NCBI GenBank assembly: GCA_028554755.1 | Contig: JAPTOF010000012.1 | Coordinates: 2,002,501-2,066,500, forward strand | DNA: 64,000 bases | Source of the DNA: Cordia subcordata | Taxonomy: Eukaryota; Streptophyta; Magnoliopsida; Boraginales; Cordiaceae | Direction: 5' to 3' | Part shown: one piece after another, positions 1 to 12,592 of the stretch | How the letters are laid out: every line of letters begins with the position of its first letter | Numbering within the stretch: the first letter of the stretch is position 1 | Position numbers and translations under genes: made by a program | Notes under the pieces: model-generated | Told to the model about the DNA's origin: nothing | Databases searched by the model: none | What the model saw: the letters and a program-made list of their open reading frames with translations, nothing else

Positions 1-1
1 C

Positions 2-3000
2 CCATTTCTGATGTACTTGATCGATTATGGAATGGTTCAAGAGTTTTACTTATTCTCTGATCTTCTCAAACATGAAAATCCTGCTTCACTGCCAAGGCTA
101 GCTTACTATGAGATGTTGCTTTGCGTTAGATTAAATAACGAAGAGAAATTACAAGAGCTTTGCCATGATGCATTACAAGATGGTGAAGATAAATCCTTAT
201 TTAAAGGTTGGTAACATGCTAATGAAGTAGCATTATTAAATAGTTTCATTATGTGATTCTTTTGTTTTCTTTGTCCTATTATTTCAAGTGGAGAAGTTTT
301 CTTTCCTCTTAAGCATCTTGATATTGGTGTTGACGGGGTGAGGATACCATACACCCTAAGCTATGTGTACCAATATAGCATGGTGTACTTGTTCACAATT
401 TTTATATTATATATTCATAATTTTTATACTATATATGTTCACAACTTTTAATTATTTATAAAATGCAAGTTATATGTTTACAGTATTAACATTTTATGTT
501 CAAAACTTCTAATTGTTCATAATTTACAAATCCATTACTCTTATATTATATGTTCAAAAGTTTTATATCATATGTTCACAATAATAAATTACCTATTTAT
601 GACTATTCAAGATATTTTCACAATCTGTAACCGAGATGTTCATAATTTGTGAACAACATGTTCACAATCTGTGGATGATTTTGGAGTTCGAAATCAGAGG
701 TGTTACCGGTGACCGATTGATGATCGGATTCTTGTGTTGTGTTCGTCAACAGGAGAAGAATGAATTAATTAAATTTCATGTTGATCTGATAGTTGAATTG
801 TGAGATCTCTTGGGAGGTGCATCATGCTCAATTGGGTGTACCATAATGTGGGTGCATGGTATAATTTGCGGTGTTGATGTTAGGAAAATTTATAATTCTA
901 TTTCCTAATTTGGGCACTTGTACAATCAAGTAGCATATCCTTCCTTGTCTGATGAGAAATGATGATCCTTTTTCCTTCTTTTCTTCTCACTTTGACCTCT
1001 CAATATGGGTGTTAAAAGGGTTATAAGTCTCGGTGTTTCCGCCATACTCCCAAAACTTAATTGATTTATAAGCTATGATGCAAAACCCTTCTAAGAGAAT
1101 GAATTTCATGTGCTGCAGCCTTTGGCCAATCATCCATGATTCTTGACTATTCCATTTAAATGCTCCATAAAGGAATGTGAGTTAATGAAGGTTCCAATTA
1201 AAGAGGTCTGTCTTCTCCGAAAGTGAGACTCCTACCTGATATGGCTCCCTCATGTGAAACTGGTTTCAGGATGGATAGCAGGATACTTAGTTCTTCTAGT
1301 TTTTCATTTAATTTTGGTGGTTGCTGTTCAGAATGGTGTATTAGGTGGAAACTACACTATGGGACTGCACAAATGGCCTAACAGTTGTTCCACGAAATTC
1401 TTTGGTACTTGATTTCCACGAATACAAGTTCCAGAGAAATGAAAACTGTAATTACCAGAATCATGACAACCATTTCCAACATGTTACTTTGAGCTCATAA
1501 GGTTCAAGACTTAGTGGCAGTCATTTGTATGCTACTCTACTTAAATGTTTTGAAGGATTTTATACATGTTATTGTGGAAGATAAATATAGTATGTAATTT
1601 TGCTTGTTTCTAGTGCTGAATTTTACATTTGAACTTTAGAAATGACTTGGCAGAACAATGGATTGTGATTGCCCTTGGGTGTTTCCTTTTTCGTTGTGCA
1701 TTTCATTTTATCTTGAGTGACATGATTCATGATTCTTCTGGTGTTATAAAGGTGTATAGATTGGGTTCCTCACTTTTTCAACTAATATTGCAGAAAATTA
1801 TCTGTTGGCACTGTGTGAAAGTGATCGTAAAAGAGAGTTCTTGATGCTATTAGAAACTTTTGACATAACAAAAGTTTCATCAGTGAAGCGCATAGGTTAT
1901 ATCTTCAGGTCATTGGGGAAACTTTCGCTGGAGTCGTATGCAGAGAAGTTCATGCTGGCCTTAAAAACCAATGGTAAATTCATGATCATTATGTCAATTT
2001 GTTGAAGTCATAGCGGTCCTACATGAGAACGATGCCTCACGTTCTTTAGCATGTACCTGTATCTACATTTGCTTCATTTAACACGTGTTTCTGTTTTGTG
2101 CTTTGGTGTTGAGTAATAAAATTTGTAATAGAACAGAAGAATCTTGTAGGATGGCTATGTTGATTTACCTTTCTAGATACATTATTTACATGCATTTGGA
2201 ATTTGGTTTCTTGTTGAATCCAGATACAGAAGAAGCCAACTTGTCAAACTACCTCTATAACTACGTTATCAACATCCCCAAGTTAGCGGTGAGGCACTTC
2301 TCATGAATACTGTTGGTGATTTTCTGGAGTTTGCAAAAGTCTGGCATCTCTGCTTAAAGCAGTTTGCTTCCTTGTAAATATTATCATATTTTGTTTATGT
2401 CTTAATTTTGAAGAAAAAAATTTCTCTGGCGAGGGACTTCTTAGTATTCTGATTTTGCAGTAAATAGCATAGTCCTCTATATACCTAGACCTAGTAGGGG
2501 AAGAGAAAACCTGTCTTGGAGAACTTTGCAGGCTGCTTTGATTATCCAATAGAACGGAAAGAGGGGTGGTTATTGATTGTTGATAACTAATATTTCAATC
2601 ACTTCTTCAGAGGGAATAGGTAGGAAGAGGTGGGTCCATTGGAACTTTAATTTTCTTTTTCTTTTTTTTTTTTGGGTCAAATGTCCATTGGAACTTGATA
2701 GTGGGGAATTGTGAAAGTTAGATTTGTATTTTGTTATCCTTCTGATGGCTTCTTTGAAGGCCATTTGTCTGGAAAGAGGTACTGCTTAAAACATATTGAA
2801 AACAACATTTATCAGTTACATATGTTCTTTGCAGGCTATATTGGCCTGGAAAGTTAGTCTTCAGATTGAAAAAAATTTACGTTCTTTAGGTTAAATTATT
2901 TGGTGTTTCCAAGAAATTACATGCTTTTTAAGGTGTTAAACATTTATAAATTTTTCATTTTCAGAAGCAGGAGTATTACTGCACTTTACCTTCTCTGTCT

Positions 3001-6000
3001 TTTCTCTTTTTCTTATAATTATACTATGTCAATATGTGTGGAAAGTTTATACTATCAGAGACTCAAAGGTCTCGGCATAGTCATAATTTTGGAGTCAGGA
3101 ATTCGTAATTTATTTGTGCAGCCAACACACTTGTCTGGTGGCGTAACTTTTTCTTATTTCACTCTTCAGTGTTTTTCTTTTTTGTCTTTGTAATATATCA
3201 TCTAATTAAGAATCTCTTTGGATATCAAAGGTTGAAGATGTTGTTTCAAAATTCAAACAATTGCATTCTGAATTGGAGGTGACACCTACATCTGAACAAT
3301 ATGAGATGCTAATAAAGCATGCTTGTGAATTGCTCAAGGTATGAAGTGATCTACTTTGGAAGGTCAAAGTACCGAGTTTGAAGTTCTATCAATGCCATAG
3401 GTTCAATTTGGCATCAAGAGTGCATATGTATTTGTATGGCTTTGGTTTTTGTTTCTTTTCTTTTCTTTTTTTCCCCCATTTTTCCCAATATAGTTAATTT
3501 TGTCTAATCACTTTACTTTTTTATTTATTGACAGTATTTCAGTTGCTAAGTTTGCAGCTTCACATTTTATACAAGCAAATAATAATATTAGTACCATGTA
3601 GTTGTTTTTGTCCTTTAGTTGTCAATGGTTGCATAGTTTTCTGTTTTCCATCCATCCATCTATTTATTGCTCTAACCACTATTTGAATCATTAGGTCCAT
3701 GTGGCACTTGACATAGCTGATGAAATGTCTGATGTGGATTTCACCTTATCACTGGACACATTCCTCTTTATGTTGGAAGCATGTGAGAAGAGCTGCGAGT
3801 ATAATTTGGTAGCTCAGTTTTTTTCTTTTATCTTTCTATACGTCTTTCAGTATTCTACTTCCTCATAATAGTGTCTATCTTTTCTTATCGAATAATTACT
3901 GAGTCTGGTGCCACTTATTTACTTCTTCAATTAGCAAGTCTAGTCTATACAAAATCATTAGATCAAGGGTGCTTGAAATCATACACAAGTAAAAATATGT
4001 AGAGATTACATTTGGCTGGAGAATTTTGATGATCTCTGAGCTTAAGCAGAATTGCCAAAATTGGGTTCTACAGAAAGCAAAGGGACAGAAGGGAAGGGTG
4101 GGTGTTCAAATTTTAGATATGTGAGAAATAAATAGTAGTGCTTAATTCACACTCAGGCCACAATTATCTGTTTCTCCTGTTAGTAAGTCTACTACACAAG
4201 AAATCAAGGCTGCTTTGCCAAGCATACAAATTTACAACTATGTAAGGACTTCCATTTTGCTGTAGATACTGAAACAGTATCCATGGACTTAAAAGGAAAT
4301 GCTCACTGGGGTGTTAGAATAAGCAAAGGTGTTGGAGGGAGGTCTAATTTTTACATATTGAAAATAGTTCTTAATTCGTGGAGCTTTTTGTTTTTCTTGC
4401 TTCCCACCATGTTACATCTCTGTGTTGATTACTAAAGAAAAGTTATATATGTTTATATACAAGAAGGAGAAATAAGAGAACTTGCTCTGATGGCAAATTT
4501 CTTGAGTGAATATGTAGGTTTTGATTGAAGATCTGTTTTGCTTCTTTATTAGGCCCTTTTTCTAGTAAGATGGTGTTTGCCTTTGCTTTTTAAGCTGGTC
4601 AAACTTCCACGTGTTTGGTAATTTTTGTTTATAAGCAAGTTGAAGAAAAAGTAGCACCCCCTGCTTAGCAATCTAGTTTCACCTAATAAAGACTTTCGTG
4701 GCCCTTAATATTTCACAAAGTTACAGCTACTTATAGTCCCCTATGTACCAAATATGTTAATAACTTATAAGCATATATTATCCAACTACTTCTCTACTTA
4801 TTTATCACTTGCTTGTAAGTGTCAAGTTGCTTATAAGCACATCAAAATAAGCAAAGCTAAACAGTTTCTAAATTAGTATATGGGCTTTGGGGTGGCTCAA
4901 TAGAGGCAATTTCTTATTTTATCTTTAGCTCACTTCAATTTGGTCTTATGGTTTTATACTTGTATTATCTGTATGGTGGAATATTGTTAGACAATAATAG
5001 AATGTTTCATTAAATGTCCCAGAAACCTCTGTCACTAGGTCTTAATTTTATTTAGAGAAATTTATCAGTGAAATATATCTATATTCTTCTTGATGATGTC
5101 AGGTTCGTCGAATATATTCAATGATACAGAGCCATGGGGTGAAACCAAATGCTGAGGCATTTAGGAGTATGATAAGTTTGAGTGTAAGGATGAAAGATGT
5201 AAGTCTTGATTTCATTTATCAAGTTAACATGCTATAGTATAAGTTCTATCTTTAACATGTGAGTTGTTTCCCTCTTCTTTGTGTCTTCTCTGCAGTTTAC
5301 AGGTGCATATAACCTGATAAGTGATCTGGTGCAAATGAATTTGACTCCTTCAGCCAGCATGTACAATGCCATAATGGTTGGATATTTTCGTGAGGTAGTA
5401 ACTCCAATGCGTGCCCAGTAACAACCCCAACTGACCACCCACAAACTCCACCACACACGCACCCCTGCACCCAAAACACAACACTCCTCCTTTTGATGCC
5501 TTTCTTTTCACTTAATATTTATACTTTGATTACATGCTTGTGTGCTGCATTGGAGAAGTCTTTGTAGAATGCTAAATTTCCTATTTCTTCCTCATAAGTG
5601 ATTGAGTTCTTCCATCAGGTTTGCCTTAAATGTTTCATTGGAAGACCGACTAAGTTATTTAGGGCTTGTTTGGATTGACTTTTTTTTTAGGAAAAAGTAC
5701 TTTTTTCCTGAAAAAGTTATAGTACTTTTGCAATAACTACTTAATTTGGTTTTCAAAAAAGCTGAAATTAAAAAAAAAAAAAGCTCAAATACAGCTTTTT
5801 TTTTAAAAAACCAGAATTTTCAACTTCTCAAAAAAGCTGATTTTCAAAAACGGTTAAAAAAAGCGCTTTTAAAAATAGCCAATCCAAACGAGCCCTTACT
5901 GTCTAGTTGTGAACAACCTACCGCTTATCTTGTTGTTCAAAGACAATAATTTCTCTGGAAATAAAAATTCATTAACCTATCCCCACCAGCACCTCTTGCT

Positions 6001-9000
6001 AGATGATGAGTAGCATGCACACGGGAGCAAAGTTTGAAACAACTTCTGGATATGTTATATTCAATTTACATGTAAATTTTGTTTGATGGCTTGGAAGATA
6101 ATTTAATTGCTCATATTTTAACACTTCATGGGAGATTGTTCACAATTTGGAAATCAAGTTTTCTTTTTGGTGGCATCTCCTAATACTTCTGATTTTGCAG
6201 CCGTAGACTGAATCTGAAGCTTTGTTGTGCTTTCTTGTTCCTTAACACCTCCACTTTTTGACTTTTGCCATTGCTCAATTCTGTGCAGAAAAACTTTGGT
6301 GGTGCATTAATGGTACTCAAACAAATGGAAGATGCCGGTGTGCAACCCGATTCTCAAACTTTCAGCTATCTTATTGGAAATTGCAACTCTGAAGATGACA
6401 TAATTAAGGTCCTTTTCACTTAGGTTTTATAACATTTTATCTTTTGAATATAATTTCAGTTGTGCTCTCTAGTTTTTCATGATTAAAGTTTGAGCAGGTC
6501 AATCACTTCATTCTTGAGAACACCCACTAAAATTGATAAGAGTTGGGTCTCGCGTTTTCCCTTTTTATCCTATTCAACACTCCTTCCCTGTTTTATTTGG
6601 TTAGTATTCTCTTCAAGTGTTATCACCTAACTTGTTAGTCCCTTGGTATGTAATCCTTTCCTAATATTTATTCCCTAGACTAAGGAGTTAAACTCCATAT
6701 GTATCTAATAATTTTTAGTTTCTGTGTTAAGTGATTAAGCTCCATATTGATCTAGTATATAGACAGGCAAGTTGGAACTTTTTTATTAATAGTTTAGTAA
6801 TATTTTGCTAGTAATTAAAAGGGATTATGCTTGTGATAGGTAAATCTTTTACCACTTGATTTTGTTGATCAACTGACAATTTCTAGATGACAACTTTACT
6901 TCGTAGTTCTTCTGGACAGATTTCGTGTATGTATGTTGGTTGTCTTGGCTTTGATTTCGTGTATGTATGTTGGTTGTCTTGGCTTTGATTTCGTGTATGT
7001 ATGTTGGTTGTCTTGGCTTTGATTTCGTGTATGTATGTTGGTTGTCTTGGCTTTTCACTTACTAAAAACAAAAAAGGGTTAGAGAAATACCAAGTTATTA
7101 TTAGAAATTTTCCAAGGAGTTTATGGCGAAAAGCGTCAGTTCCTGCTCCCAATAATTATACAGAAGACAGAGAGTATCTGCACTTGGGGCTTGGTAGGGG
7201 GCAGGGTTCAACTGTGGGAGAAACAGGGAGACAAATGTTAATGTTTGTAGAAGATGTTATTTTTGATATCTTTCTATTTTGGGGTAGTCTTTCATTTGAT
7301 AATTCTTATGCTTTCTTCGAAGACTCATTTTTTCCCTTTGAACCTCTGTGCATTTGCTATTGCCAGATTAAGCCAGCAAGCTTTGATATGCAATATGTTC
7401 TTGCCTTACTTGTCAACCGGCTTGCTTTTGCTGTATCTTTTACTGCACATCTCTTGTCAAATCTTTTCTAAAATCCTAATGTGGTAGGAGGCTGTTACCT
7501 GAGTGTGGATTGGCTTTTGACAATGAGGAATTACATCTTAGAAGCATGGAAGTAATCCCCAGCTATCTTTTCTCTCTACTTAACTCCCTCAAATTGTGGT
7601 AATGAAATTTACGAGATGCTTGTGCTCCTAAGGGGGTTTAAGCTTAGGGCTAATAGTTTTGAGCTGATGAGTTTCTTGATTATTTAGGCTTTCATTCTGA
7701 TGTTGAGGGAGAACAGAAGCTTAAAATGGCGAGTATGCCCCATCGACTTCTATAATACATTATAAATGGAAGAAAGTGCTTCAAAGTTCTGTTTGATTAA
7801 ATTAATGTGCTCAAAACATGATAAATCATTTTATGAAGTACTATTTAAGTCATTTGTTAATTTCAAGTTTCATCATGGAGTTATCCTGTTATTGTTTTCT
7901 CCACCTTTTCATTTTCTTTTAAATTTTTCTGAAAATAGTTTGTGTTTTTCAGAAGTATGAAATTTGCCGAGGCTTAAGGCCTATGTCTTCTATGATTGTG
8001 CTCTAAGCGTCAAGCACTAAATAGCTGTATCTTTATGTTATTAATTCTGCTTATACATTTCGTAGTTATCTAGTTTTTGTCTTGCTATGACCACTGATTT
8101 AGGCTGTCTACTTAGAGGGAAACTACCATCATACGAGATACTAATTTTGGTTATCTCCTTGTAGTTTTATGATGAAATGAAGCTCTCCGGGGTTCAAGTT
8201 ACAAAACATGTTTTTATGGCACTTATAAATGCATATGCGGCCTGTGGACTATTTGAAAAAGCTAAACAGGTAATCTAGATCTGTATGGATCATCTAGCAA
8301 TTTTAGATTTTTATCTCAGATGGGTGATTTTATTCCCCTTTCCTATGCCTTTGTGATTGATGTTGTCTCATGATCTTGGACTGGTTAGGCATAAAAATTT
8401 TATGTTTGAACTGTTTAAGCTCAATTGTCTACTTCCATGAATATATTGTGTGTGTGTTATAAGACATCCAAATTGTTTCCAAATTACACGTGAGCTTGGC
8501 TAACCTACTTCCTCTTAAATATCCTACGGTCCTGTTATAATATGCACATAATTCTCATGAAGCAGTTTCTCCAATTGCTCCCTGTCCTCTCTTCCTTATG
8601 TGTTACAAGAATTATAAGGCAATCTCACTGTGATGGATCTGTGTCCTTGGTAGACTTTCATGATTCTTTATATATCCATATAATAGCTGACCACAATTAC
8701 TCCCACATGAGTAGAGCCCACTTGACATCTTTTTTTGGTTAACGTGCAGAATGAGATGTGTCATTAATTTCTTCAATTTATAATGTAAAGTATAAGCTCA
8801 GCTGGAAAACAGTCATCAATAGTTTCTGTTTATCCTCCCTTCTTGTTCTCCCCTTCCCCCACCAAGGTACAAGACGAAAAATGTGTAGTATAACTCATCA
8901 TTGTCGGATCTCGCATTTCCATGGACATGCTATTCCTTTATCTGGCTTCTAACTAGCGTCCTTTGTTATGTCTATCTCAGTACCATGTATGTCATTTGCA

Positions 9001-10383
9001 ATCTGCTCAACTTTGAAAAAAGGTCCTTTATTATTCTCTTAGATAACAAATTTTGCAGGTAGTTCTGGATAAAGACATACCAATGAAGAACTTCTATGAA
9101 ATAAAAAGTGTGCTTGTCTCGGCTCTTGCTACACGTGGCCAAATGTCTGATGCCCTTACTGTATATGAAGAAATCAAACAAGCTGAATGCAATTTGGAAC
9201 CCAAAGCTGTTTTAAGTCTCATTGTAAGTTTATCTAATGTCCTATGATAGGACCAATCTTATGATACAGATTACTGCCCTACAGAATACCTGACACTTGT
9301 TTACAATCATCAGGAACATCTTCAGTCTGAAGGAGAATTGGATAGATTACTTCAGTTGCTTGAGGAATTGCAGGATCCAGAATACAGGATCGAGGGCTGC
9401 TTTAGAGTTATCTTATATTGTGTTAATCACAAGCATTTGAGGTTCTACATTTTATACTATTTGTATCAGAGTATTATACACATTATCCAATTTTAGATAT
9501 ATTTTATCTGAATTTCTTTCTTTGTACTTTGTCTTAGATCTACTATTTATTTGCTCAAACAAGTCAAGGACGAGTTCTCGGATGATGAAGTGGCTATAGA
9601 AACTCTTTTCGATGAGGTCCTTGTCCTTTCCCTTCATGTAGTTAGAAGATGGAAGTTGATATTGTAGCCTACTTTAAAGAAGTGCGATCTTCTTTTTGTA
9701 GGATGACTAATAATTCCATATCAAACACACAATTATCTTTATAATTTTGGTTGCTGATGGCATGAAATCTTCTCATTTTAAGTTTGATTGTAAAACTTAT
9801 CTAATGACACTAATTGTGAATAGCCTTTCTGCCAAGTTGCTGACAACGAGCCCAAGGACATGAAGTTTGCTCTGGATTTGCTACAAGCTATCAAAGAAGA
9901 GCTTGGCTTCCGTCCTTCGAGGAGAATTCTTGATTTTCTTCTCAGTGCATGTGTTAGCGCCAAGGATTTAAAAACAGCATTTTTTATATGGAAAGAATAT
10001 CAGACAGCAGGGCTTCCTTACAATGTTTTGAGTTTCGTGAGGTAATTATTCTCATTTCTGTTGATCTTCTAGCCGCTTTTACCCATTTGAGCTTCGCGTA
10101 TGGAGTCTTCTCTTAGCTAATAGACATGAATTACGCCTGAACAACGTAACATGCAATATCTTTCTGCCTAAGTGATTTTTCCATCTGGAAACGTCTATGC
10201 AGGATGTATCAGACCCTTTTGGCTTTAGGAGATCACAAATCTGCAGCAAAGATTTTGAACGAATTACCAAAAGATGACCCGCACGTTTGTAGCGTCATCA
10301 AGGCCTGCCAAGCTACCTACACGAAAACTGCTTCCCATAAAGAAATCAAAAAGCAGCAGCAGAAAAAGAGAGTGCAACAATGA
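2..10383 (+). CDS. Pentatricopeptide repeat protein, mitochondrial-type, At4g21880/At4g04790-like (5' end outside window)
   Basis: The last 14 exons of a PPR gene can be joined with GT-AG introns and consistent phase: 2-206, 1794-1973, 2224-2288, 3231-3338, 3695-3808, 5103-5198, 5296-5394, 6289-6408, 8165-8269, 9059-9223, 9314-9441, 9538-9616, 9824-10041 and 10203-10383. They give about 620 residues ending at TGA 10381-10383. The predicted protein shows helical PPR-like units, such as GVKPNAEAFRSMIS, LTPSASMYNAIMVGYF and GVQPDSQTFSYLIGN, and a lysine/glutamine-rich tail (KKQQQKKRVQQ). PPR proteins bind organelle RNA. The many introns and the resemblance to the At4g21880/At4g04790 pair suggest a P-class mitochondrial protein, but that assignment is from memory. 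The targeting peptide lies upstream of the window. The molecular target is unknown. Confidence 0.85.
341..868. mobile_element. Nonautonomous inverted-repeat element in first visible PPR intron
   Basis: The left edge (around 345-375) contains ATACCATACACCC followed by TATGTGTACC. The right edge (around 815-865), read in reverse complement, contains ATACCATGCACCC followed by TATGGTACACCC. They therefore form imperfect terminal inverted repeats. The interior is AT-rich and repeats short forms of 'gttcacaa/ttcataa'. I see no coding potential and could not fix a target-site duplication. A similar interior occurs at 29560-29960. Confidence 0.55.
4560..4870. repeat. Degenerate MITE-like stretch in PPR intron
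   Basis: Near the left end, GTGTTTGCCTTTGCTTTTTAAGC resembles the reverse complement of the right end, ATAAGCAAAGCTAAACAG. Short GCTTATAAGC-type palindromes lie between them. The stretch resembles the better-preserved element at 38398-38516. Edges and target duplication are not clear. Confidence 0.35.
5662..5895. mobile_element. Tourist-like (PIF/Harbinger-type) MITE, 234 bp, in PPR intron
   Basis: Terminal inverted repeats GGGCTTGTTTGGATTG and, at the right, CAATCCAAACGAGCCC are flanked by TTA on both sides (5659-5661 and 5896-5898). A TTA target duplication with GGGCTTGTTTGG-type ends is characteristic of Tourist/Harbinger MITEs. The interior is made of A- and T-runs with 'aaaagct/agctttt' palindromes and does not code. 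Confidence 0.8.
6919..7054. repeat. Minisatellite, 34 bp x 4, in PPR intron
   Basis: Four near-identical 34-bp units begin with GATTTCGTGTATGTATG at 6919, 6953, 6987 and 7021. They lie within the intron between the exons ending at 6408 and starting at 8165. The small ORFs over this array are translations of the repeat, not genes. Confidence 0.95.
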
Positions 10384-10783
10384 TGTGATGACAGAAACAG
10401 TGAAAAATATTGGATAGTTTAGAACACAATAGCAAGATTTGGGGCTACTGTTGCCAAACATTATCTTGGTACATTATTTTTGTAAAGGAGATTGGTATTA
10501 TAGCTGATATATATAATGTTCGTATGCTGATGTGCAGAATTTAAGGGATTCTAGATTTTTGTCTTCTTGATAACGACAAGTTAGCATTATGCAGGGTTAT
10601 ATTAGACCTTGAAATAGAAAAAATAGAGAACATATGAACGATAAAAATATGAGATTAAATAAAATGGGGTCTAATTAGTTTTCTAAGAGTAGTATCAAAT
10701 TATAATATCAAATGTACAAAAATATGCACTCCTTGAAGAACTTGCTTGAGCACCTCTAGTTTTCTTTAATTTGCTGCTGTCAA
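10384..10783. other. Convergent intergenic spacer (PPR 3' end / plastid-protein 3' end)
   Basis: These 400 bp separate the tail-to-tail PPR and 223-aa genes. They should contain the two 3' untranslated regions. They are AT-rich, and I see no ORF, repeat or RNA gene in them. Confidence 0.6.
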
Positions 10784-11455
10784 TCAAAATGAATTAGCAA
10801 CAAGAATGGCCTGCCTGCAACGTGCCTTGGCTTGTTCAATCCTCTCATTCAATGTCTCTTGTTTCACAGCAGCTCTAATCATGGCCAAGTCCATCTCCAT
10901 AAGCTTCAAAACTCTGAACAGCTCAGTGACCATCCTGTCTTCCACCTTCCCTTCATCTCTCAAAACCTCAGCCTCTTCTCTCGCTCTCTCTGCCACAATC
11001 TCTCCGGCTTTCGCCAGCAGCGCGGTTGAGCCGAACTCTCTATCCATTAGCCCTTCAAACTTCTCCAGGAAGTCCATAATCACCCACCCTTTTGGCTTCT
11101 CTAGTGGTATAGGCTTAGTCCTCTTCCACCCTATCTCAAAGTTTGGTGGCTCTGGTTTCACTAGCCCGGTTTTCGCCTTCCTGTCCCGGATTATCTCCGA
11201 TCTTCTACGTTTTTCTATCGGGAATGTTTCCGGGCTGATGGTCGTTTGTGAGCCTGGAGGTGTAGGAAAGTCATCATCAGGCTCAGGGGTGGATAAGTCT
11301 GCATTGCTACATTTGAATATCAACTGTTGTTGGCGTGACAATTTGCATGTGATGGTTGGCAATGGTGGGGCTGATGCTGAAGTTTGGTGTGGATATTGAT
11401 GGAGAAGATGAAGATGGTGTGGATGATGCACAAGGTGAAAGACAGTAGAAGCCAT
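10784..11455 (-). CDS. Uncharacterised protein, 223 aa, predicted chloroplast
   Basis: A single intronless reading frame runs from ATG at 11455 down to the stop at 10784-10786. The first 50 or so residues are rich in His, Ser, Thr and Pro and poor in acidic residues (MASTVFHLVHHPHHLHLLH...), as expected of a plastid transit peptide. A proline-rich linker follows (STPEPDDDFPTPPGSQ). The C-terminal 130 residues are charged and look helical: KPKGWVIMDFLEKFEGLMDR, then an alanine/glutamate helix, then two further helices ending RCRQAILVANSF. I know no domain for this sequence. It looks like a conserved plant protein rather than a chance ORF because the charged region is coherent and uninterrupted. 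It lies tail-to-tail with the PPR gene and head-to-head with FIE, 1.1 kb apart. Function unknown. Confidence 0.75.
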   Translation of the reverse strand: MASTVFHLVHHPHHLHLLHQYPHQTSASAPPLPTITCKLSRQQQLIFKCSNADLSTPEPDDDFPTPPGSQTTISPETFPIEKRRRSEIIRDRKAKTGLVKPEPPNFEIGWKRTKPIPLEKPKGWVIMDFLEKFEGLMDREFGSTALLAKAGEIVAERAREEAEVLRDEGKVEDRMVTELFRVLKLMEMDLAMIRAAVKQETLNERIEQAKARCRQAILVANSF

Positions 11456-12592
11456 GGGTGAGTGAAGCAGATGATGATGTTACGAAGAGAATGATAAGGC
11501 TATGCTTTTAATTGGTGTTTTAAGATAAAAGAGGAGTTGTAGGAAAAGCCAAAACATCATTATGCCTGAAAGCTTCATGCCATTTCGTTATTATTTATAA
11601 ATGACAATGGTAGAATGGATAAGCCTAACTTTAGGGCGAAACATATATGCAAAATTTGTGCAAATTATTTGGTGAATTACAGATTTTCTAAATTTTTGAG
11701 ATTTTATAAATTGGATGAACAATTTCGAGACTTTGGTGTTTTTGGTGGAAAAGGATAAGATAGAGAGACACGTCCTTGATTCTCCATTATATAATTTTTT
11801 TATTAGTTTAGTCGCCCTAAAAAACATGATAACAATAAAATGTGTAGATATATGAATGTACAAAGTATGTAAATTTATGAACATTGTATGTTGTAAGAAA
11901 TTATAAACTAAAATGTCAAAGAACTTCAAAAGAAACTGGGCATAAACTATATTTAAAAAGTGGATAAATCAGCAGATAGACAAAATCAAATTTACCAAAT
12001 TAAATAAGGCTTTCGTTTTATTCGATAAATGTACTTCTAACTTTTCTGTACACAATTTAACAAGTGTCCCCGATACTCGCTTTTTTTTTTTGAATTGTGA
12101 GGTTTGAATAATACAAAATGGGCAATTTAATTGTTTCATTTTTGGTGTAGAGTGATGTACATTAATAGGCTTTACATTTGTTCCAATTTCCAAACATACA
12201 ATGTCTTTAATTTTTTTTTAAATGTCAAAAAACTTGTTTTAAGTATAAATCCATTTTTTTTTTTGGTTTACTAGAAAATTAGTGCTCAACTAGTCGCTTC
12301 ATGACACATACTTAAAATCAATTAAAATACCCAGTAATAATACGACAAAAAAAAAAGGATCAACTTAAAGTTTTTTACGACAACAAATTATTATCTCAAT
12401 TTATTCCAATTTTAAAGTTACTGACTCAGATAGTTATTATTATATATATATATATATTTTACCATAATAATCTCTTTTAAAAACCCACCTCAGCTCGCCC
12501 AAACGTTAATTAACGGCGTGGAGAGCTAAATACTTCCGAGTTGAGCGAAGGAGCTGCCGCTGCTGCTAACGTGCGCTGGTGGTGGGACATCG
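11456..12592. other. Divergent promoter region between the plastid-protein gene and FIE
   Basis: These 1.1 kb hold the upstream regions of two genes facing away from each other. They are AT-rich, with a (TA)n tract at about 12443-12460 and several poly-A/T runs. The last 110 bp before the FIE start are clearly more GC-rich and contain no upstream ATG. I found no convincing conserved regulatory motif by eye. Confidence 0.5.

Noticed and set aside
6849..7152. Minus-strand ORFs with repeated 'KPRQPTYIHEI' peptides
   Set aside because: These are frames across the 34-bp minisatellite inside a PPR intron.
10806..11399. 197-codon plus-strand ORF
   Set aside because: It is the antisense shadow of the 223-aa gene on the minus strand. 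The minus-strand product has a coherent transit peptide and charged domain.
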